Shown here: in pieces, positions 9,528 through 18,884 of the stretch | Layout of the letters: the number at the start of each line of letters is the position of its first letter | How positions within the stretch are numbered: the stretch's first letter is position 1 | Origin: Huaxiibacter chinensis | Lineage (GTDB): Bacteria > Pseudomonadota > Gammaproteobacteria > Enterobacterales > Enterobacteriaceae | Direction of reading: 5' to 3' | Length of the DNA stretch: 64,000 nt | NCBI RefSeq assembly: GCF_022171985.1 | Contig: NZ_JAJVHF010000003.1 | Span: 535,735 to 599,734, forward strand | Notes under the pieces: model-generated | Seen by the model: only the letters and a program-made list of their open reading frames with translations | Databases searched by the model: none | What the model was told of the DNA's origin: nothing | Program-made: the position numbers and the translations under genes

Positions 9528-10412
9528 ATGGCAATGGAAACACAAGACATTATTAAACGCTCCGCTACCAACGCAATGACGCCCGCACCTCGTGTGCGGG
9601 ACTATAAAGCGGAAGTCGCCAAGCTGATTGATGTCTCCTCCTGCGTGGGTTGCAAAGCCTGCCAGGTGGCCTGCTCAGAGTGGAATGATATCCGTGACGA
9701 GGTGGGGCACTGCGTGGGCGTCTATGACAATCCGGCCGATCTCAGCGCGAAGTCCTGGACGGTGATGCGCTTTAGCGAAACCGATCAGAACGGCAAGCTG
9801 GAGTGGTTGATCCGCAAAGACGGCTGCATGCACTGCGAAGATCCGGGGTGTCTGAAAGCGTGCCCGTCCGCCGGGGCGATTATTCAGTATGCAAACGGGA
9901 TCGTCGATTTTCAGCAGGATAACTGCATCGGCTGCGGCTACTGTATTGCCGGTTGCCCGTTCAATGTTCCGCGCCTGAATAAAGAGGATAACCGGGTATA
10001 CAAATGCACCCTCTGCGTTGATCGGGTGAGCGTGGGGCAGGAACCTGCATGTGTCAAAACATGCCCAACCGGTGCTATCCATTTTGGGACCAAAAAAGAG
10101 ATGCTGGAAGTGGCGCAGCAACGCGTCGATAAGCTGAAGGCGCGCGGCTATGCAAATGCGGGGATCTACAATCCGCAGGGCGTGGGTGGGACACATGTGA
10201 TGTATGTCCTGCACCACAATGACCAGCCAGAGCTCTATCACAACCTGCCAAAAGAGCCGGCGATTGATACGTCAATCAATCTGTGGAAAGGCGCATTGAA
10301 ACCGCTTGCCGCAGCCGGGTTCATCGCCACCTTTGCCGGATTGATTTATCACTACATCGGTATCGGGCCAAACAAAGAAGTGGATGATGAGGAGGAAGAT
10401 CGTCATGAGTAA
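9528..10412 (+). CDS. fdnH: Formate dehydrogenase-N beta subunit FdnH
   Basis: Electron-transfer subunit of 294 residues with four [4Fe-4S] clusters. Four cysteine groups are visible: [11 protein letters not shown] near residue 40, [13 protein letters not shown] near 100, [11 protein letters not shown] near 135, and CTLCVDRV...CVKTC near 160. A single membrane anchor lies at about residues 258-278, so the iron-sulphur part is periplasmic. The ATG follows AAGGAG. The 3' end overlaps fdnI by 8 bases, which suggests translational coupling. Confidence 0.97.
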   Translation: MAMETQDIIKRSATNAMTPAPRVRDYKAEVAKLIDVSSCVGCKACQVACSEWNDIRDEVGHCVGVYDNPADLSAKSWTVMRFSETDQNGKLEWLIRKDGCMHCEDPGCLKACPSAGAIIQYANGIVDFQQDNCIGCGYCIAGCPFNVPRLNKEDNRVYKCTLCVDRVSVGQEPACVKTCPTGAIHFGTKKEMLEVAQQRVDKLKARGYANAGIYNPQGVGGTHVMYVLHHNDQPELYHNLPKEPAIDTSINLWKGALKPLAAAGFIATFAGLIYHYIGIGPNKEVDDEEEDRHE

Positions 10413-11061
10413 GTCAAAGATGATCGTGCGCACGAAATTTATTGACCGCGCCTGTCACTGGACGGTGGTGATCTGCTTCTTTCTGGTGGCGGTTTCCGGG
10501 ATATCGTTCTTCTTCCCGACGCTGCAATGGCTGACCGAAACCTTCGGCACACCGCAGATGGGCCGCATTTTGCATCCGTTCTTTGGCGTACTGATCTTCG
10601 TGGTGCTGATGTTTATGTTCGCGCGTTTCGTTCATCACAATATCCCGGATAAGCAGGATATTCCCTGGGTGAAGGGGATTGTTGAAGTTCTGAAAGGCAA
10701 CGAACATAAAGTCGCGAAAGTGGGCAAATACAATGCCGGACAAAAAATGATGTTCTGGACCATCATGAGCATGATTTTCGTGCTGCTGGTGACCGGCGTT
10801 ATCATCTGGCGTCCGTATTTCGCACCGTATTTCCCGATGCAGGTGATTCGTTATAGTCTGCTCATTCACGCGACGTCGGCAATCATTTTGATCCACGCAA
10901 TCCTCATCCACATGTATATGGCGTTCTGGGTGAAAGGATCAATCAAAGGCATGATTGAAGGGAAGGTGAGCCGCCGCTGGGCGCAAAAACACCATCCTCG
11001 CTGGTATCGCGACGTTGAGCGCATGGAAGCGAAAAAAGAGAGCACCGAAGGCATGAAATAA
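10405..11061 (+). CDS. fdnI: Formate dehydrogenase-N gamma subunit FdnI (cytochrome b556)
   Basis: Membrane cytochrome b that passes electrons from FdnH to menaquinone. The protein is 218 residues with four predicted helices. Haem-ligand histidine candidates are H18 in DRACHWTV, those in helix 2 (LHPFFGV) and those in [14 protein letters not shown]. The ATG at 10405 is chosen because it gives the E. coli-like start [12 protein letters not shown] and has GAGGAAG upstream; the frame extends further 5' but inside fdnH. Confidence 0.96.
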   Translation: MSKSKMIVRTKFIDRACHWTVVICFFLVAVSGISFFFPTLQWLTETFGTPQMGRILHPFFGVLIFVVLMFMFARFVHHNIPDKQDIPWVKGIVEVLKGNEHKVAKVGKYNAGQKMMFWTIMSMIFVLLVTGVIIWRPYFAPYFPMQVIRYSLLIHATSAIILIHAILIHMYMAFWVKGSIKGMIEGKVSRRWAQKHHPRWYRDVERMEAKKESTEGMK

Positions 11062-11067
11062 CGCCTG

Positions 11068-11091
11068 CGCCGCCGGTACGTCCCGGCGGCG
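11068..11091 (+). terminator. fdnGHI operon terminator
   Basis: CGCCGCCGG (11068-11076) pairs with CCGGCGGCG (11083-11091) and is followed by TTTTA, six bases after the fdnI stop. Confidence 0.85.
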
Positions 11092-11114
11092 TTTTACCTT
11101 TCTCTTAACTTCAG

Positions 11115-11933
11115 TTAGAAGCGTTCGGCAATATAGCGGAACGGATAATCGGTCGGTTTTGTTTTACCGATTTTACGCCGGGGCAGTTTGACCTCTTCAA
11201 CCGGCAGCGTTTTATAAGGGATCTGCGAAAGCAGATGAGAAATGACGTTTAAGCGCACCCGTTTTTTATCTTCTGAACGTGCCACGAACCACGGCGCCCA
11301 GGCGGTATCCGTAGCGGCAAACATGGCGTCGCGCGCCACGGTGTATTCATCCCACAGCTTGAACGATTTGATATCCATCGGAGAGAGCTTCCACGTTTTC
11401 CGCCCGTCATTGATGCGATCGCGTAACCGGCGCTCCTGCTCTTTGGGCGTCACCTCCAGCCAGTATTTCAACAGAATAATCCCGGCGTCGACCATCGCTT
11501 TTTCGATAATAGGGGCGCCATCCAGGAATTTTTCAACCTGATCGGGCGTGCAAAATCCCATGACCCGTTCCACGCCCGCCCGGTTATACCAGCTGCGATC
11601 GAATATCACGATCTCACCCGCAGAGGGCAGATGTGGCACATATCGTTGAAAATAGAGCTGGCTTTTTTCTTTGTCGGTCGGCGCGGGCAGGGCAACCACG
11701 CGAAAAACGCGCGGACTGACGCGCTCGGTCATCGCTTTAATCGTCCCGCCTTTTCCGGCACCGTCCCGCCCTTCAAAGACGATACACACCTTAAGACCTT
11801 TAGTGACAACCCACTGTTGAAGCTTAACCAGTTCTACATGCAGGCGGCGAAGCTCTTTTTCATACTCTTTGTTTTTGAGCGGGGCATGTTTAACGACATC
11901 GACAGCGGTACTGGCTTTCTTCTTGCTGACCAT
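11115..11933 (-). CDS. ppk2: Polyphosphate kinase 2 (PPK2 family)
   Basis: Cytosolic P-loop kinase that uses polyphosphate to phosphorylate nucleoside mono- or diphosphates, or the reverse. The 272-residue single-domain form has Walker A GRDGAGKGG near residue 50, the Walker B-like FDRSWYNR near 115, and a lid motif NDGRKTWKLSPMD. The internal ATG at 11933 (MVSKKKAS, with AGAGGAA upstream) is preferred to the first ATG at 11981. Nucleotide specificity cannot be read from this. Monocistronic, convergent with fdnI. Confidence 0.87.
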   Translation of the reverse strand: MVSKKKASTAVDVVKHAPLKNKEYEKELRRLHVELVKLQQWVVTKGLKVCIVFEGRDGAGKGGTIKAMTERVSPRVFRVVALPAPTDKEKSQLYFQRYVPHLPSAGEIVIFDRSWYNRAGVERVMGFCTPDQVEKFLDGAPIIEKAMVDAGIILLKYWLEVTPKEQERRLRDRINDGRKTWKLSPMDIKSFKLWDEYTVARDAMFAATDTAWAPWFVARSEDKKRVRLNVISHLLSQIPYKTLPVEEVKLPRRKIGKTKPTDYPFRYIAERF

Positions 11934-12097
11934 ACTGGTTTCCTCTGGCTGATCTGTCGCGGAAAAGGGGACATCCCACATTGAGTGTAAACGACCTGAA
12001 ATAATGGATTAACCTGTCAGTCGGCGGATTTGAACTGGTTCACCATACAAGTTTGTTTGATAATGGCGGCAGCACTCTTTTAACCTGTGGTTTTGGT

Positions 12098-13273
12098 ATG
12101 AAAAAAACGATTTTTTCGTTAGCACTGGGGACGTTTGGCCTGGGAATGGCTGAGTTTGGCATTATGGGTGTTTTAACCGAACTCGCCCGGGATACGGGGA
12201 TCAGCATCCCTTCCGCGGGCAATATGATCTCTTTTTATGCGTTTGGCGTGGTGATCGGCGCCCCCGTGGTGGCGCTCTGCTCCAGCCGCTTCTCATTAAA
12301 ATCGACGCTCCTTTTTCTGGTCGCGCTCTGCGTGATTGGCAACGCCATGTTCACGTTTTCGACCTCGTATACCGGTCTGGCCATTGGCCGTCTGGTGTCG
12401 GGCTTCCCGCACGGCGCGATATTTGGCGTTGGCGCGATCATCTTGTCGAAAATTGCGCCGCCGGGGAAAGTCACCGTTGCGGTTGCGGGGATGATAGCCG
12501 GGATGACCGTCGCCAATCTGGTAGGTGTCCCCCTTGGCACCTGGCTGGGCCAGACCTTTAACTGGCGTTATACCTTCTTCCTGATTGCCGTTTTTGACGC
12601 GCTGGTTATCGTCTCGGTGGCGCTGTGGGTTCCAAATCTCTACGATAAATCAGAAAGCCGCCTGACAGCGCAATTTCACTTTCTGAAAAAGCCCGAACCC
12701 TGGCTGATTTTTGCCGCCACCATGTTTGGCAACGCGGGTGTCTTTGCCTGGTTTAGCTATGTTAAACCCTTCATGGTCACCGTATCCGGTTTCTCCGAAG
12801 GCTATATGACGATGATCATGATGCTGATGGGGCTGGGAATGGTACTGGGTAATATCCTCAGCGGCAGGATTTCGGGTCGTTTTAGCCCCCTGCGAATTGC
12901 GGCGGCCACCGATCTGGTGATTGTGCTGTCGCTGCTCCTGCTTTTCGCGTTTGGCGAGAACATGACGGCATCGCTGGTGATGGGGTTCATTTGCTGCGCA
13001 GGGCTGTTTGCCTTATCGGCCCCACTGCAAATCTTGCTGTTACAGAATGCGAAAGGGGGAGAGTTGCTGGGCGCAGCGGGAGGCCAGGTAGCCTTTAACC
13101 TGGGCAGCGCTATTGGCGCGTGGTGTGGTGGAATGATGATTACTTTCGGCTTCAGCTGGAGTTACGTCACCCTTCCTGCGGCGGTTCTCTCCTTTGCGGC
13201 AATGACCTCGCTGTTGCTGTACGGCTATCAAAAAGCCAAACGGCAACACGCCAGCGCGAAAGCCATTGCCTGA
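12098..13273 (+). CDS. AraJ-like MFS exporter
   Basis: A 391-residue, 12-helix major facilitator protein very similar to remembered E. coli AraJ: the start LALGTFGLGMAEFGIMGVLTEL, GRLVSGFPHGAIFGVGAI, and the C-terminal block LQILLLQNAKGGELLGAAGG are nearly the same. AraJ is arabinose-induced in E. coli and probably exports sugar derivatives or drugs. No arabinose genes are present here, so this is a paralogue or relocated orthologue and I give no symbol. The ATG at 12098 is preferred to upstream in-frame starts. A hairpin ACCGCCCC/GGGGCGGT at 13281-13300 follows the stop. Confidence 0.8.
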   Translation: MKKTIFSLALGTFGLGMAEFGIMGVLTELARDTGISIPSAGNMISFYAFGVVIGAPVVALCSSRFSLKSTLLFLVALCVIGNAMFTFSTSYTGLAIGRLVSGFPHGAIFGVGAIILSKIAPPGKVTVAVAGMIAGMTVANLVGVPLGTWLGQTFNWRYTFFLIAVFDALVIVSVALWVPNLYDKSESRLTAQFHFLKKPEPWLIFAATMFGNAGVFAWFSYVKPFMVTVSGFSEGYMTMIMMLMGLGMVLGNILSGRISGRFSPLRIAAATDLVIVLSLLLLFAFGENMTASLVMGFICCAGLFALSAPLQILLLQNAKGGELLGAAGGQVAFNLGSAIGAWCGGMMITFGFSWSYVTLPAAVLSFAAMTSLLLYGYQKAKRQHASAKAIA

Positions 13274-13280
13274 GTCGTAT

Positions 13281-13300
13281 ACCGCCCCGTGAGGGGCGGT
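13281..13300. terminator. Hairpin between convergent AraJ-like and flavoprotein genes
   Basis: Eight-base arms ACCGCCCC (13281-13288) and GGGGCGGT (13293-13300) with a GTGA loop lie between two convergent genes. There is no clear T run on either strand, so termination strength is uncertain. Confidence 0.55.
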
Positions 13301-13310
13301 CTGGTGTGGG

Positions 13311-14513
13311 CTAAACAAATTTCGCCAGCGGGTCCGCTGCCGCAAACGCGACCTTCCGGTCGGCTGCCGGGGGATAGATCAGCTCATTAGTAATCGCCAT
13401 TTTGATTTTCTTGGCTTCCTGACGCACGGATTTGACCTGCTGATCCCATCCTTCACTGTAGACCGCTCCCCATCCTCCCAGATCCAGACAGGTCACATAA
13501 TTTACCTGGCGATACGGATAAGGTTCGATATTCAGCAAGCTGGCCGCCGCGTTGTGTCCGGCAAATTTTCCCAGCTGAATCGCATGCTGGCAGGTCATCA
13601 GCGCCGTATTGCCCTCATCGTCCGTTCTGGCATGGGCTGTATCACCGGTGGCATAAACGTCCGGTAGCCCAGGGAGCTGCAAGGTTTCATTAACCCGCAG
13701 ACGTGACTGACCGTCGCGCTCGGCGTCGAGCTGCTGAGTCAGCGGATGCGCCTGTACGCCCGCTGTCCATATGACGGTCGCGGAGGCGATGCGCTCGCCC
13801 GATGTCAGCGTCACGCCTTCTGCGTCTATTGCATCAACCCCGGCATTAAGACGCCATTCCACCCCCAGCGCCGCGCTTGCTTCAGTAATCACATCCCGCA
13901 ACGCTTCGCTGTAACGACCCCCTACGACTGCACCGCGTTCAACTACGATTACTTTTGTCTTTGTATCTTCGCCGAAGCGTGCACGAAGACGGGCAGGGAG
14001 TTCCGTCGCCAGTTCAATGCCGGTAAAACCGCCGCCGCAGACCACCACGGTATTACGGGCAGGGGTGGACGGTTGCGCGCTGAGTGCATCAAGGTGTCTT
14101 TCAAACACCTGCGCTGACTCAAGCTGATCAATATCAAAGGCAAATTCCGCCAGGCCCGCGATGGGTGGGCGCTTTGTCTGGCTGCCGGCAGCCAGAATCA
14201 GACGGTCGTAGCCTGTCACCGTTGTCCTGCCATGCTTGTCACGCCAGGATACCGTTTTACCCTTTGTATCAATACGTTCCGCACTTCCCTCAAGATGAAC
14301 AATATTCAGTTCAGTGAATAATTCGGTGAGCGGGGCGACAAAGCCTGAGACGTTTTCTTCATAAAAGCGCGGGCGAACACGCAGTTCGGGCGCCGGCGAA
14401 AGCACCGTAATACCCAGTTCGTCACTGTTCTGTAATGCCGCCAGGCGTGCCGCGCTGATGGCGGACCACATACCCGAAAAACCGCTGCCCACAATCAAAA
14501 TGTGCTTTTTCAT
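13311..14513 (-). CDS. NDH-2-like FAD/NAD(P)-dependent oxidoreductase
   Basis: A 400-residue two-dinucleotide-binding-domain flavoprotein. The FAD-binding GxGxxG is VGSGFSGMWSA at residues 7-17, the NAD(P) motif is VVCGGGFTGIELATELP near 160, and the second FAD motif is VYATGDTAHA near 285. It lacks the CxxC of disulphide reductases, so it resembles type II NADH dehydrogenases and quinone or nitroreductase-like flavoproteins. It is divergent from the Rrf2 gene, and its promoter is covered by two copies of a palindrome, which suggests redox- or electrophile-induced expression. The electron acceptor is unknown. Confidence 0.78.
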   Translation of the reverse strand: MKKHILIVGSGFSGMWSAISAARLAALQNSDELGITVLSPAPELRVRPRFYEENVSGFVAPLTELFTELNIVHLEGSAERIDTKGKTVSWRDKHGRTTVTGYDRLILAAGSQTKRPPIAGLAEFAFDIDQLESAQVFERHLDALSAQPSTPARNTVVVCGGGFTGIELATELPARLRARFGEDTKTKVIVVERGAVVGGRYSEALRDVITEASAALGVEWRLNAGVDAIDAEGVTLTSGERIASATVIWTAGVQAHPLTQQLDAERDGQSRLRVNETLQLPGLPDVYATGDTAHARTDDEGNTALMTCQHAIQLGKFAGHNAAASLLNIEPYPYRQVNYVTCLDLGGWGAVYSEGWDQQVKSVRQEAKKIKMAITNELIYPPAADRKVAFAAADPLAKFV

Positions 14514-14550
14514 CTTCGTTCCTTATGTTCGTCAGGCTGTGCGTCTGACA

Positions 14551-14598
14551 TTCTGCGACTATACATGTCGCAGTTAACTACGACAACATTTTTCGCAG
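14551..14598 (-). promoter_or_regulatory. Promoter with tandem palindromic operator (probable Rrf2 site)
   Basis: A perfect dyad CTGCGAC-N7-GTCGCAG is at 14553-14573 and an imperfect copy CTACGAC-N7-TTCGCAG is at 14578-14598, 25 bases apart. On the minus strand -35 TTGTCG (14581-14586) and -10 TATAGT (14558-14563) have a 17-base spacer, so both promoter elements of the flavoprotein gene lie within the dyads. The divergent Rrf2 regulator is the natural ligand. Confidence 0.72.
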
Positions 14599-14722
14599 TT
14601 AGCGGGTGGCGGATAAATAATTTACTTGAAAAATAGGGTATTAGGAGAATCTCTTTTTAGCGCTGTCTCTAAGCGGGTTGATGAGGCTATAATAACCAGG
14701 ATGATTGATTTCGGAGTTTACA

Positions 14723-15232
14723 ATGGCTTTTTACAGTTCTGGTGTGGAATATGGCATTCATAGCCTGATGTGCATGGTCGATGCCAGGGGTAATGAGCGT
14801 GAAATGAGCGTCAGAGAAATGGCGGCCTTACAGGGTGTGCCTTATGATTATCTCGGCAAAATTTTCACCCGTTTATCGCGCGCAGGTCTGGTGACCAGTA
14901 CCGAAGGCAAAGGCGGGGGTTTTAAGCTTGCCCGTGCCGCTGAGCTCATTTCGGTGCTGGATGTAGCGCACGCCATCGATGGCGAAAAAAATATGTTCGA
15001 GTGTCGGGAAATACGTCAAAGGCTGGCGTTATTTGATGACACCCCGCCTGCGTGGGCCTGTGACGGGCCATGTGGTGTACGTTCAGTGATGGACAGTGCG
15101 CAACAACGCATGGAAGAGGAGCTGGCACGGCATACCATCCTCGATCTGGCCCGTAAGATGTATCGCAAAGCGCCGGATACGTTTCAGATAGAGGTGCAGG
15201 AGTGGATTGCAGACAGACGCAGTACGTCCTGA
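14723..15232 (+). CDS. Rrf2-family transcriptional regulator
   Basis: A 169-residue regulator with an N-terminal winged helix (SVREMAALQGVPYDYLGKIFTRLSRAGLV, about residues 29-57, and a GKGGGFKLAR wing near 62-71). Cysteines at C94, C113 and C117 lie in the region where IscR, NsrR and RsrR hold an Fe-S cluster, although the spacing differs from IscR and NsrR; C17 is also present. It may therefore sense redox state, NO or iron. The ATG at 14723 has CGGAG upstream; the in-frame TTG at 14705 is rejected. It is divergent from the flavoprotein whose promoter it probably represses. Confidence 0.85.
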   Translation: MAFYSSGVEYGIHSLMCMVDARGNEREMSVREMAALQGVPYDYLGKIFTRLSRAGLVTSTEGKGGGFKLARAAELISVLDVAHAIDGEKNMFECREIRQRLALFDDTPPAWACDGPCGVRSVMDSAQQRMEEELARHTILDLARKMYRKAPDTFQIEVQEWIADRRSTS

Positions 15233-15239
15233 GACAACT

Positions 15240-15262
15240 CCCTTACCCGCAGGGGCAAGGGA
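15240..15262. terminator. Hairpin between the Rrf2 gene and adhP
   Basis: CTCCCTT near 15240 pairs with AAGGGAG near 15256-15262 between two convergent genes. There is no strong T run, so it is a weak or bidirectional terminator. Confidence 0.5.
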
Positions 15263-15272
15263 GTGACACAGA

Positions 15273-16283
15273 TTATGAACGCAGATCGATGACCATACGG
15301 CCGCGAATCTGGCCCTGTTCCATCTCTTTAAAGATAGCGTTGATATCCTCCAGAGGACGCAGGGTGACTTTAGGCACCACTTTCCCCTCTGCAGCAAACT
15401 GGAACGCCTCGATCAGATCCTGACGGGTACCGACCAGCGAACCGACAACCTGAATACCGTCCAGAACCAGACGTGGAATATCCAGGCTCATCGACTCGGG
15501 GGGTAAACCGACTGCCACGACACGGCCTCCGGCACGAACCGCGTCAACCGCGGAGTTAAAGGCGGCTTTCGCGACGGCAGTGACTACCGCGGCATGAGCG
15601 CCACCGGTTTTTTCCTGAATGATTTTTGCGGCGTCTTCAGAGCGTGAGTTTATCGTCAGATCGGCACCCATGCTCGCAGCGAGTTTTAACTGTTCGTCAT
15701 TCACATCGATGGCGATCACTTTGGCATTGAAGACATTTTTGGCGTACTGCAGCGCAATATTCCCAAGACCACCCAACCCGTAAATGGCAATCCACTGGCC
15801 GGGTTTAATGCTGGAAATCTTCACCGCTTTATAGGTGGTGACACCGGCACAGGTGATACTGCTGGCAGCGGCAGAATCCAGGCCGTCCGGCACTTTCACC
15901 GCATAGTCAGCGGTAACGATACACTCTTCCGCCATGCCGCCGTCCACGCTGTAACCGGCATTTTTCACGTCACGGCAGAGGGTTTCGTTTCCGCTATTAC
16001 AATATTCGCAATGCCCGCACCCCTCAAAGAACCAGGCTACGCTTGCACGGTCTCCCACTTTCAGTGAGGAAACGCCCGGGCCAATCGCCCTGACAATCCC
16101 GATACCTTCATGGCCTAAAATGACGCCCGTCTTATCGCCAAAGTCGCCGTTTTTCACGTGAAGATCGGTGTGGCACACACCACAACATTCCATTTTCAGC
16201 AATGCTTCGCCGTGTTGCAGGGAGCGGAGGGTTTTTTCCGTAACGTTTACCTGATGGTCTTGAGTGACAACTGCAGCTTTCAT
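15273..16283 (-). CDS. adhP: Zinc-dependent alcohol dehydrogenase AdhP
   Basis: Cytosolic NAD-dependent ethanol/acetaldehyde oxidoreductase of 336 residues, medium-chain family. The catalytic-zinc cysteine is C37 ([10 protein letters not shown]), the GHEGIG motif follows, the structural-zinc set is [16 protein letters not shown] near residues 90-105, and the Rossmann motif is GLGGLGNIA near 170-180. In E. coli adhP is also located next to maeA. An AT-rich sequence AATGAGAATCATTA at 16303-16316 upstream resembles a Fur box, but only weakly. Confidence 0.95.
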   Translation of the reverse strand: MKAAVVTQDHQVNVTEKTLRSLQHGEALLKMECCGVCHTDLHVKNGDFGDKTGVILGHEGIGIVRAIGPGVSSLKVGDRASVAWFFEGCGHCEYCNSGNETLCRDVKNAGYSVDGGMAEECIVTADYAVKVPDGLDSAAASSITCAGVTTYKAVKISSIKPGQWIAIYGLGGLGNIALQYAKNVFNAKVIAIDVNDEQLKLAASMGADLTINSRSEDAAKIIQEKTGGAHAAVVTAVAKAAFNSAVDAVRAGGRVVAVGLPPESMSLDIPRLVLDGIQVVGSLVGTRQDLIEAFQFAAEGKVVPKVTLRPLEDINAIFKEMEQGQIRGRMVIDLRS

Positions 16284-16536
16284 ATGCGTTTTCCTTATTC
16301 ACAATGAGAATCATTAGCAGGTGTATTACTCCTTACAGAGTATAAGCTTGTGACAGTTATACAAGGCCGGCGCAACAAATTGTCATAAATTCAGGGGGTT
16401 TTGCGTACAAATTAACCCAGAGACGCAGATTTTACTCAACGAGCAGAGACATTAAATCTGACAACTCATCGTCATGTTTCTGTCATGAACGAAACGTAAC
16501 GTGTTGTCTTCTCAATAACCGAAGAGTTAAAAGACA

Positions 16537-17136
16537 ATGCATCTGGTGAAAAAAATCGTCGCGGTAAGTCTTCTTCTGTCCGCTTCCGTTCAGGCTCAAA
16601 ATATTCTCGAATTCCCCCAGCCGGACAACAATCCGGAAGAGTTTTATGCAGTAACTGAAATCCCTGCGGGCGGCATGATCAAATATGAAACCGACGCTAA
16701 AACCGGGTTCATTATTGCCGATCGCTTCCAGTCCATGCCGGTCGCTTATCCGGCAAACTACGGCTCTCTGACGCAGTCCCTGGCGGGTGATGGCGATCCG
16801 CTTGACGTCATTTTCTATACGCGTGCCCCGATGGCGCCCGGCACCTTGATCAAGCTGCGCGCAATAGGCGTGCTGAAAATGGTCGACGGAGGGGAGAAGG
16901 ACGACAAAATCGTGGCAGTGCCAGCGAGCAAAATTGACCCAACCTATGACGACATCAAAGAGCTGAGCGATCTGCCAAAGATTGAGGTTCAGCGTCTGGA
17001 ATCCTTCTTCCGCGTCTATAAGCAACTGCCGGAAGGGCGCAAAACTGTGGAGTTAAGCGGTTTTAACGATGCCGCCAGCGCGAAGCAGGAAATCAAGCAG
17101 GCATGGGATGCCTGGAAAGCAAAGGCCCCGCAATAA
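16537..17136 (+). CDS. Family I inorganic pyrophosphatase with an N-terminal signal peptide
   Basis: Hydrolyses pyrophosphate to phosphate in the family, but this 199-residue copy looks exported: residues 1-20 (KK pair, hydrophobic core AVSLLLSASV, then QA|QN) read as a Sec signal peptide. The catalytic set seems intact: K49 and E51 in IKYETD, R63, Y75, and the metal motif D85-x-D87-P-x-D90. The usual soluble PPA starts near residue 25 of this protein and has no such leader. It is not the housekeeping ppa locus. Periplasmic location is inferred. An AAGAGTTAAAAGAC leader precedes the ATG, and a terminator follows. Confidence 0.85.
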   Translation: MHLVKKIVAVSLLLSASVQAQNILEFPQPDNNPEEFYAVTEIPAGGMIKYETDAKTGFIIADRFQSMPVAYPANYGSLTQSLAGDGDPLDVIFYTRAPMAPGTLIKLRAIGVLKMVDGGEKDDKIVAVPASKIDPTYDDIKELSDLPKIEVQRLESFFRVYKQLPEGRKTVELSGFNDAASAKQEIKQAWDAWKAKAPQ

Positions 17137-17142
17137 TAAAAG

Positions 17143-17164
17143 GCCCGGCGCGACTGCGCCGGGC
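17143..17164. terminator. Bidirectional terminator between pyrophosphatase and ABC-F genes
   Basis: GCCCGGCGC (17143-17151) and GCGCCGGGC (17156-17164) form a 9-base stem with a 4-base loop. The plus strand continues TCTGTTTT and the minus strand continues CTTTTATT. Confidence 0.85.
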
Positions 17165-17170
17165 TCTGTT

Positions 17171-18880
17171 TTACAAGTTATCTTCCAGGGCCTGAATCTC
17201 CTTACGCCACTGCGCCTGCAGGTGCGGTTTCTGATGTTTAGGCTTTCTGGCTAAATCCTCAGCCAGCAGGGTTTCCAGCGTGACCAGCTTCTCCAGCAGA
17301 TCGTCACTGTCCAGAACCGGCAGCAATTCTTTCGCCTGAGAATGGGGTAATGGTGGCGTTTCTGGCCGTTCACGTAGCCGATCGAAGACGGACTGTGCAT
17401 CCTGCCACTCGCTGAGTTTTCCCTGTTCAATCAGCCAGAACCGATTACAGCTTTGGGTGATAAGCTGCCTGTCGTGACTCACCAACAGTACCCCGCCTTC
17501 AAACGCCTTAAGGGTGCAGGCCAGCGCCTCTTTACCTTCGATATCCAGATGGTTGGTCGGCTCGTCGAGCATCAGCAGGCTGTAGCGCGCCAGCGTCAAT
17601 CCGACGAATAACAGACGCGAGCGCTCGCCGCCGCTCAGGGTGCTGATTTTTTGCCCGTGCCGTGCCCAGGGGTAACCGGAGGCGATCAGCGCCATTTTGC
17701 GATCCTGCGGATGCGGCGCAAAAGGTTCGAGGGCCTCCAGTAGAGTGGCTTCATCCGGGAGCTGATGCAGCGTCTGATCGTAATAGCCGATTGCCACGCG
17801 AGGATGGATGTTGACTGCATCGTCCAGTATTCCGCGACTAAACTGCTGCCAGATCAGCCGCATCAGCGACGATTTTCCACAGCCGTTATGTCCGACGATA
17901 GCGACCCGGTCGCCGCTTTTCAGCCTGGCAACGTCCACGTCGAATAACGGCGGCAGCCCCGGCGCAGGCGGGACCGCGAGATGGTTCAACTCCAGCAGGC
18001 GGTCGGCGCGTAACGCGTCACCCCGGAGGGTTAACGTCCACGGGCTGCCCGCGGTCAGATCGGTCTGGCGCTCTTTTAAACGCTCAACCTGTTTTTCCAT
18101 CTGTTTGGCTTTACGCGCCAGATCTTCGTTATCGTAAACTTTGCCCCAGGTCGCCAGCCGTTTCGCACTGGCTGCGACACGGTCGATCTCTTTTTGCTCC
18201 GCTTTATGGCGTAACGCATCGCTCTCATCTTTTGCCGTCAGCGCCTGGCGTGCAGCGGTGCAGGGAAGGGCAAACCCGTGCAGCGTCCGGTCGCGCAGGA
18301 TCCAGCTTCCGTTAGTAACGGCATCCAGCAGCTGTCTGTCATGCGAGACCAGCACAAAGCTGCCTGACCAGTTCTGCAAAAACTGCTCCAGCCAGATCAA
18401 CGTCGGTAGGTCCAGATGGTTGCTCGGCTCATCGAGTAAAAGCAGATCGGGTTCATGAATCAGCGCACGGGCCAGAATCAGACGCGTGTGCTGTCCGCCG
18501 CTGAGCGTCGCGCAGCCCAGGTTCCAGTCCTGTGAGGTAAAGCCCATGCTGCCCAGCAACGCTTCCGCTTTCCAGGATAAACTCCCGCGCTCTGCGGCAG
18601 GTAGCTGTGCGATCACCGCATCCAGCATGGTGAGAGTAAGTACCGATTCGGGAAGATGTTGTTCCACGCGGGCCATCAGACACTGGCCAGCCAGCGCCAC
18701 GGTGCCGGAAGTCGCAGATTCTGTACCGTCGAGGATTTTTAGCAGGGTGCTTTTGCCGCAGCCATTATCCCCAAGCAGACCAATGCGGTCGCCTTTCTTC
18801 AGGGTAAAGGAGAGGGAGTCGAAGAGCGTGCCAAACGCCGTATCAACACGTAAAGATTGTGCAGTCAGTAAAGTGCTCAT
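17171..18880 (-). CDS. ABC-F family ATPase (ribosome-associated, possible antibiotic-protection factor)
   Basis: A soluble protein of 569 residues with two ABC domains and no membrane segments. Domain 1 has Walker A GDNGCGKST near residue 38, signature LSGGQHTRL near 127 and Walker B LLLDEPSNHLDL. Domain 2 has GHNGCGKSS near 330, LSGGERSRL near 425 and LMLDEPTNHLD. The DEPxNHLD motifs and the linker between domains define ABC-F proteins, which act at the ribosomal E site in translation quality control or drug protection. It is not EttA, Uup, YheS or YbiT as I remember them. Its translation seems to be controlled by an upstream leader peptide and alternative hairpins. Confidence 0.87.
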   Translation of the reverse strand: MSTLLTAQSLRVDTAFGTLFDSLSFTLKKGDRIGLLGDNGCGKSTLLKILDGTESATSGTVALAGQCLMARVEQHLPESVLTLTMLDAVIAQLPAAERGSLSWKAEALLGSMGFTSQDWNLGCATLSGGQHTRLILARALIHEPDLLLLDEPSNHLDLPTLIWLEQFLQNWSGSFVLVSHDRQLLDAVTNGSWILRDRTLHGFALPCTAARQALTAKDESDALRHKAEQKEIDRVAASAKRLATWGKVYDNEDLARKAKQMEKQVERLKERQTDLTAGSPWTLTLRGDALRADRLLELNHLAVPPAPGLPPLFDVDVARLKSGDRVAIVGHNGCGKSSLMRLIWQQFSRGILDDAVNIHPRVAIGYYDQTLHQLPDEATLLEALEPFAPHPQDRKMALIASGYPWARHGQKISTLSGGERSRLLFVGLTLARYSLLMLDEPTNHLDIEGKEALACTLKAFEGGVLLVSHDRQLITQSCNRFWLIEQGKLSEWQDAQSVFDRLRERPETPPLPHSQAKELLPVLDSDDLLEKLVTLETLLAEDLARKPKHQKPHLQAQWRKEIQALEDNL

Positions 18881-18884
18881 TGTT

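Noticed and set aside
16303..16316. Fur box upstream of adhP
   Set aside because: AATGAGAATCATTA has some Fur-like symmetry but covers only part of the 19-base consensus, and AdhP is not a known iron-regulated gene.
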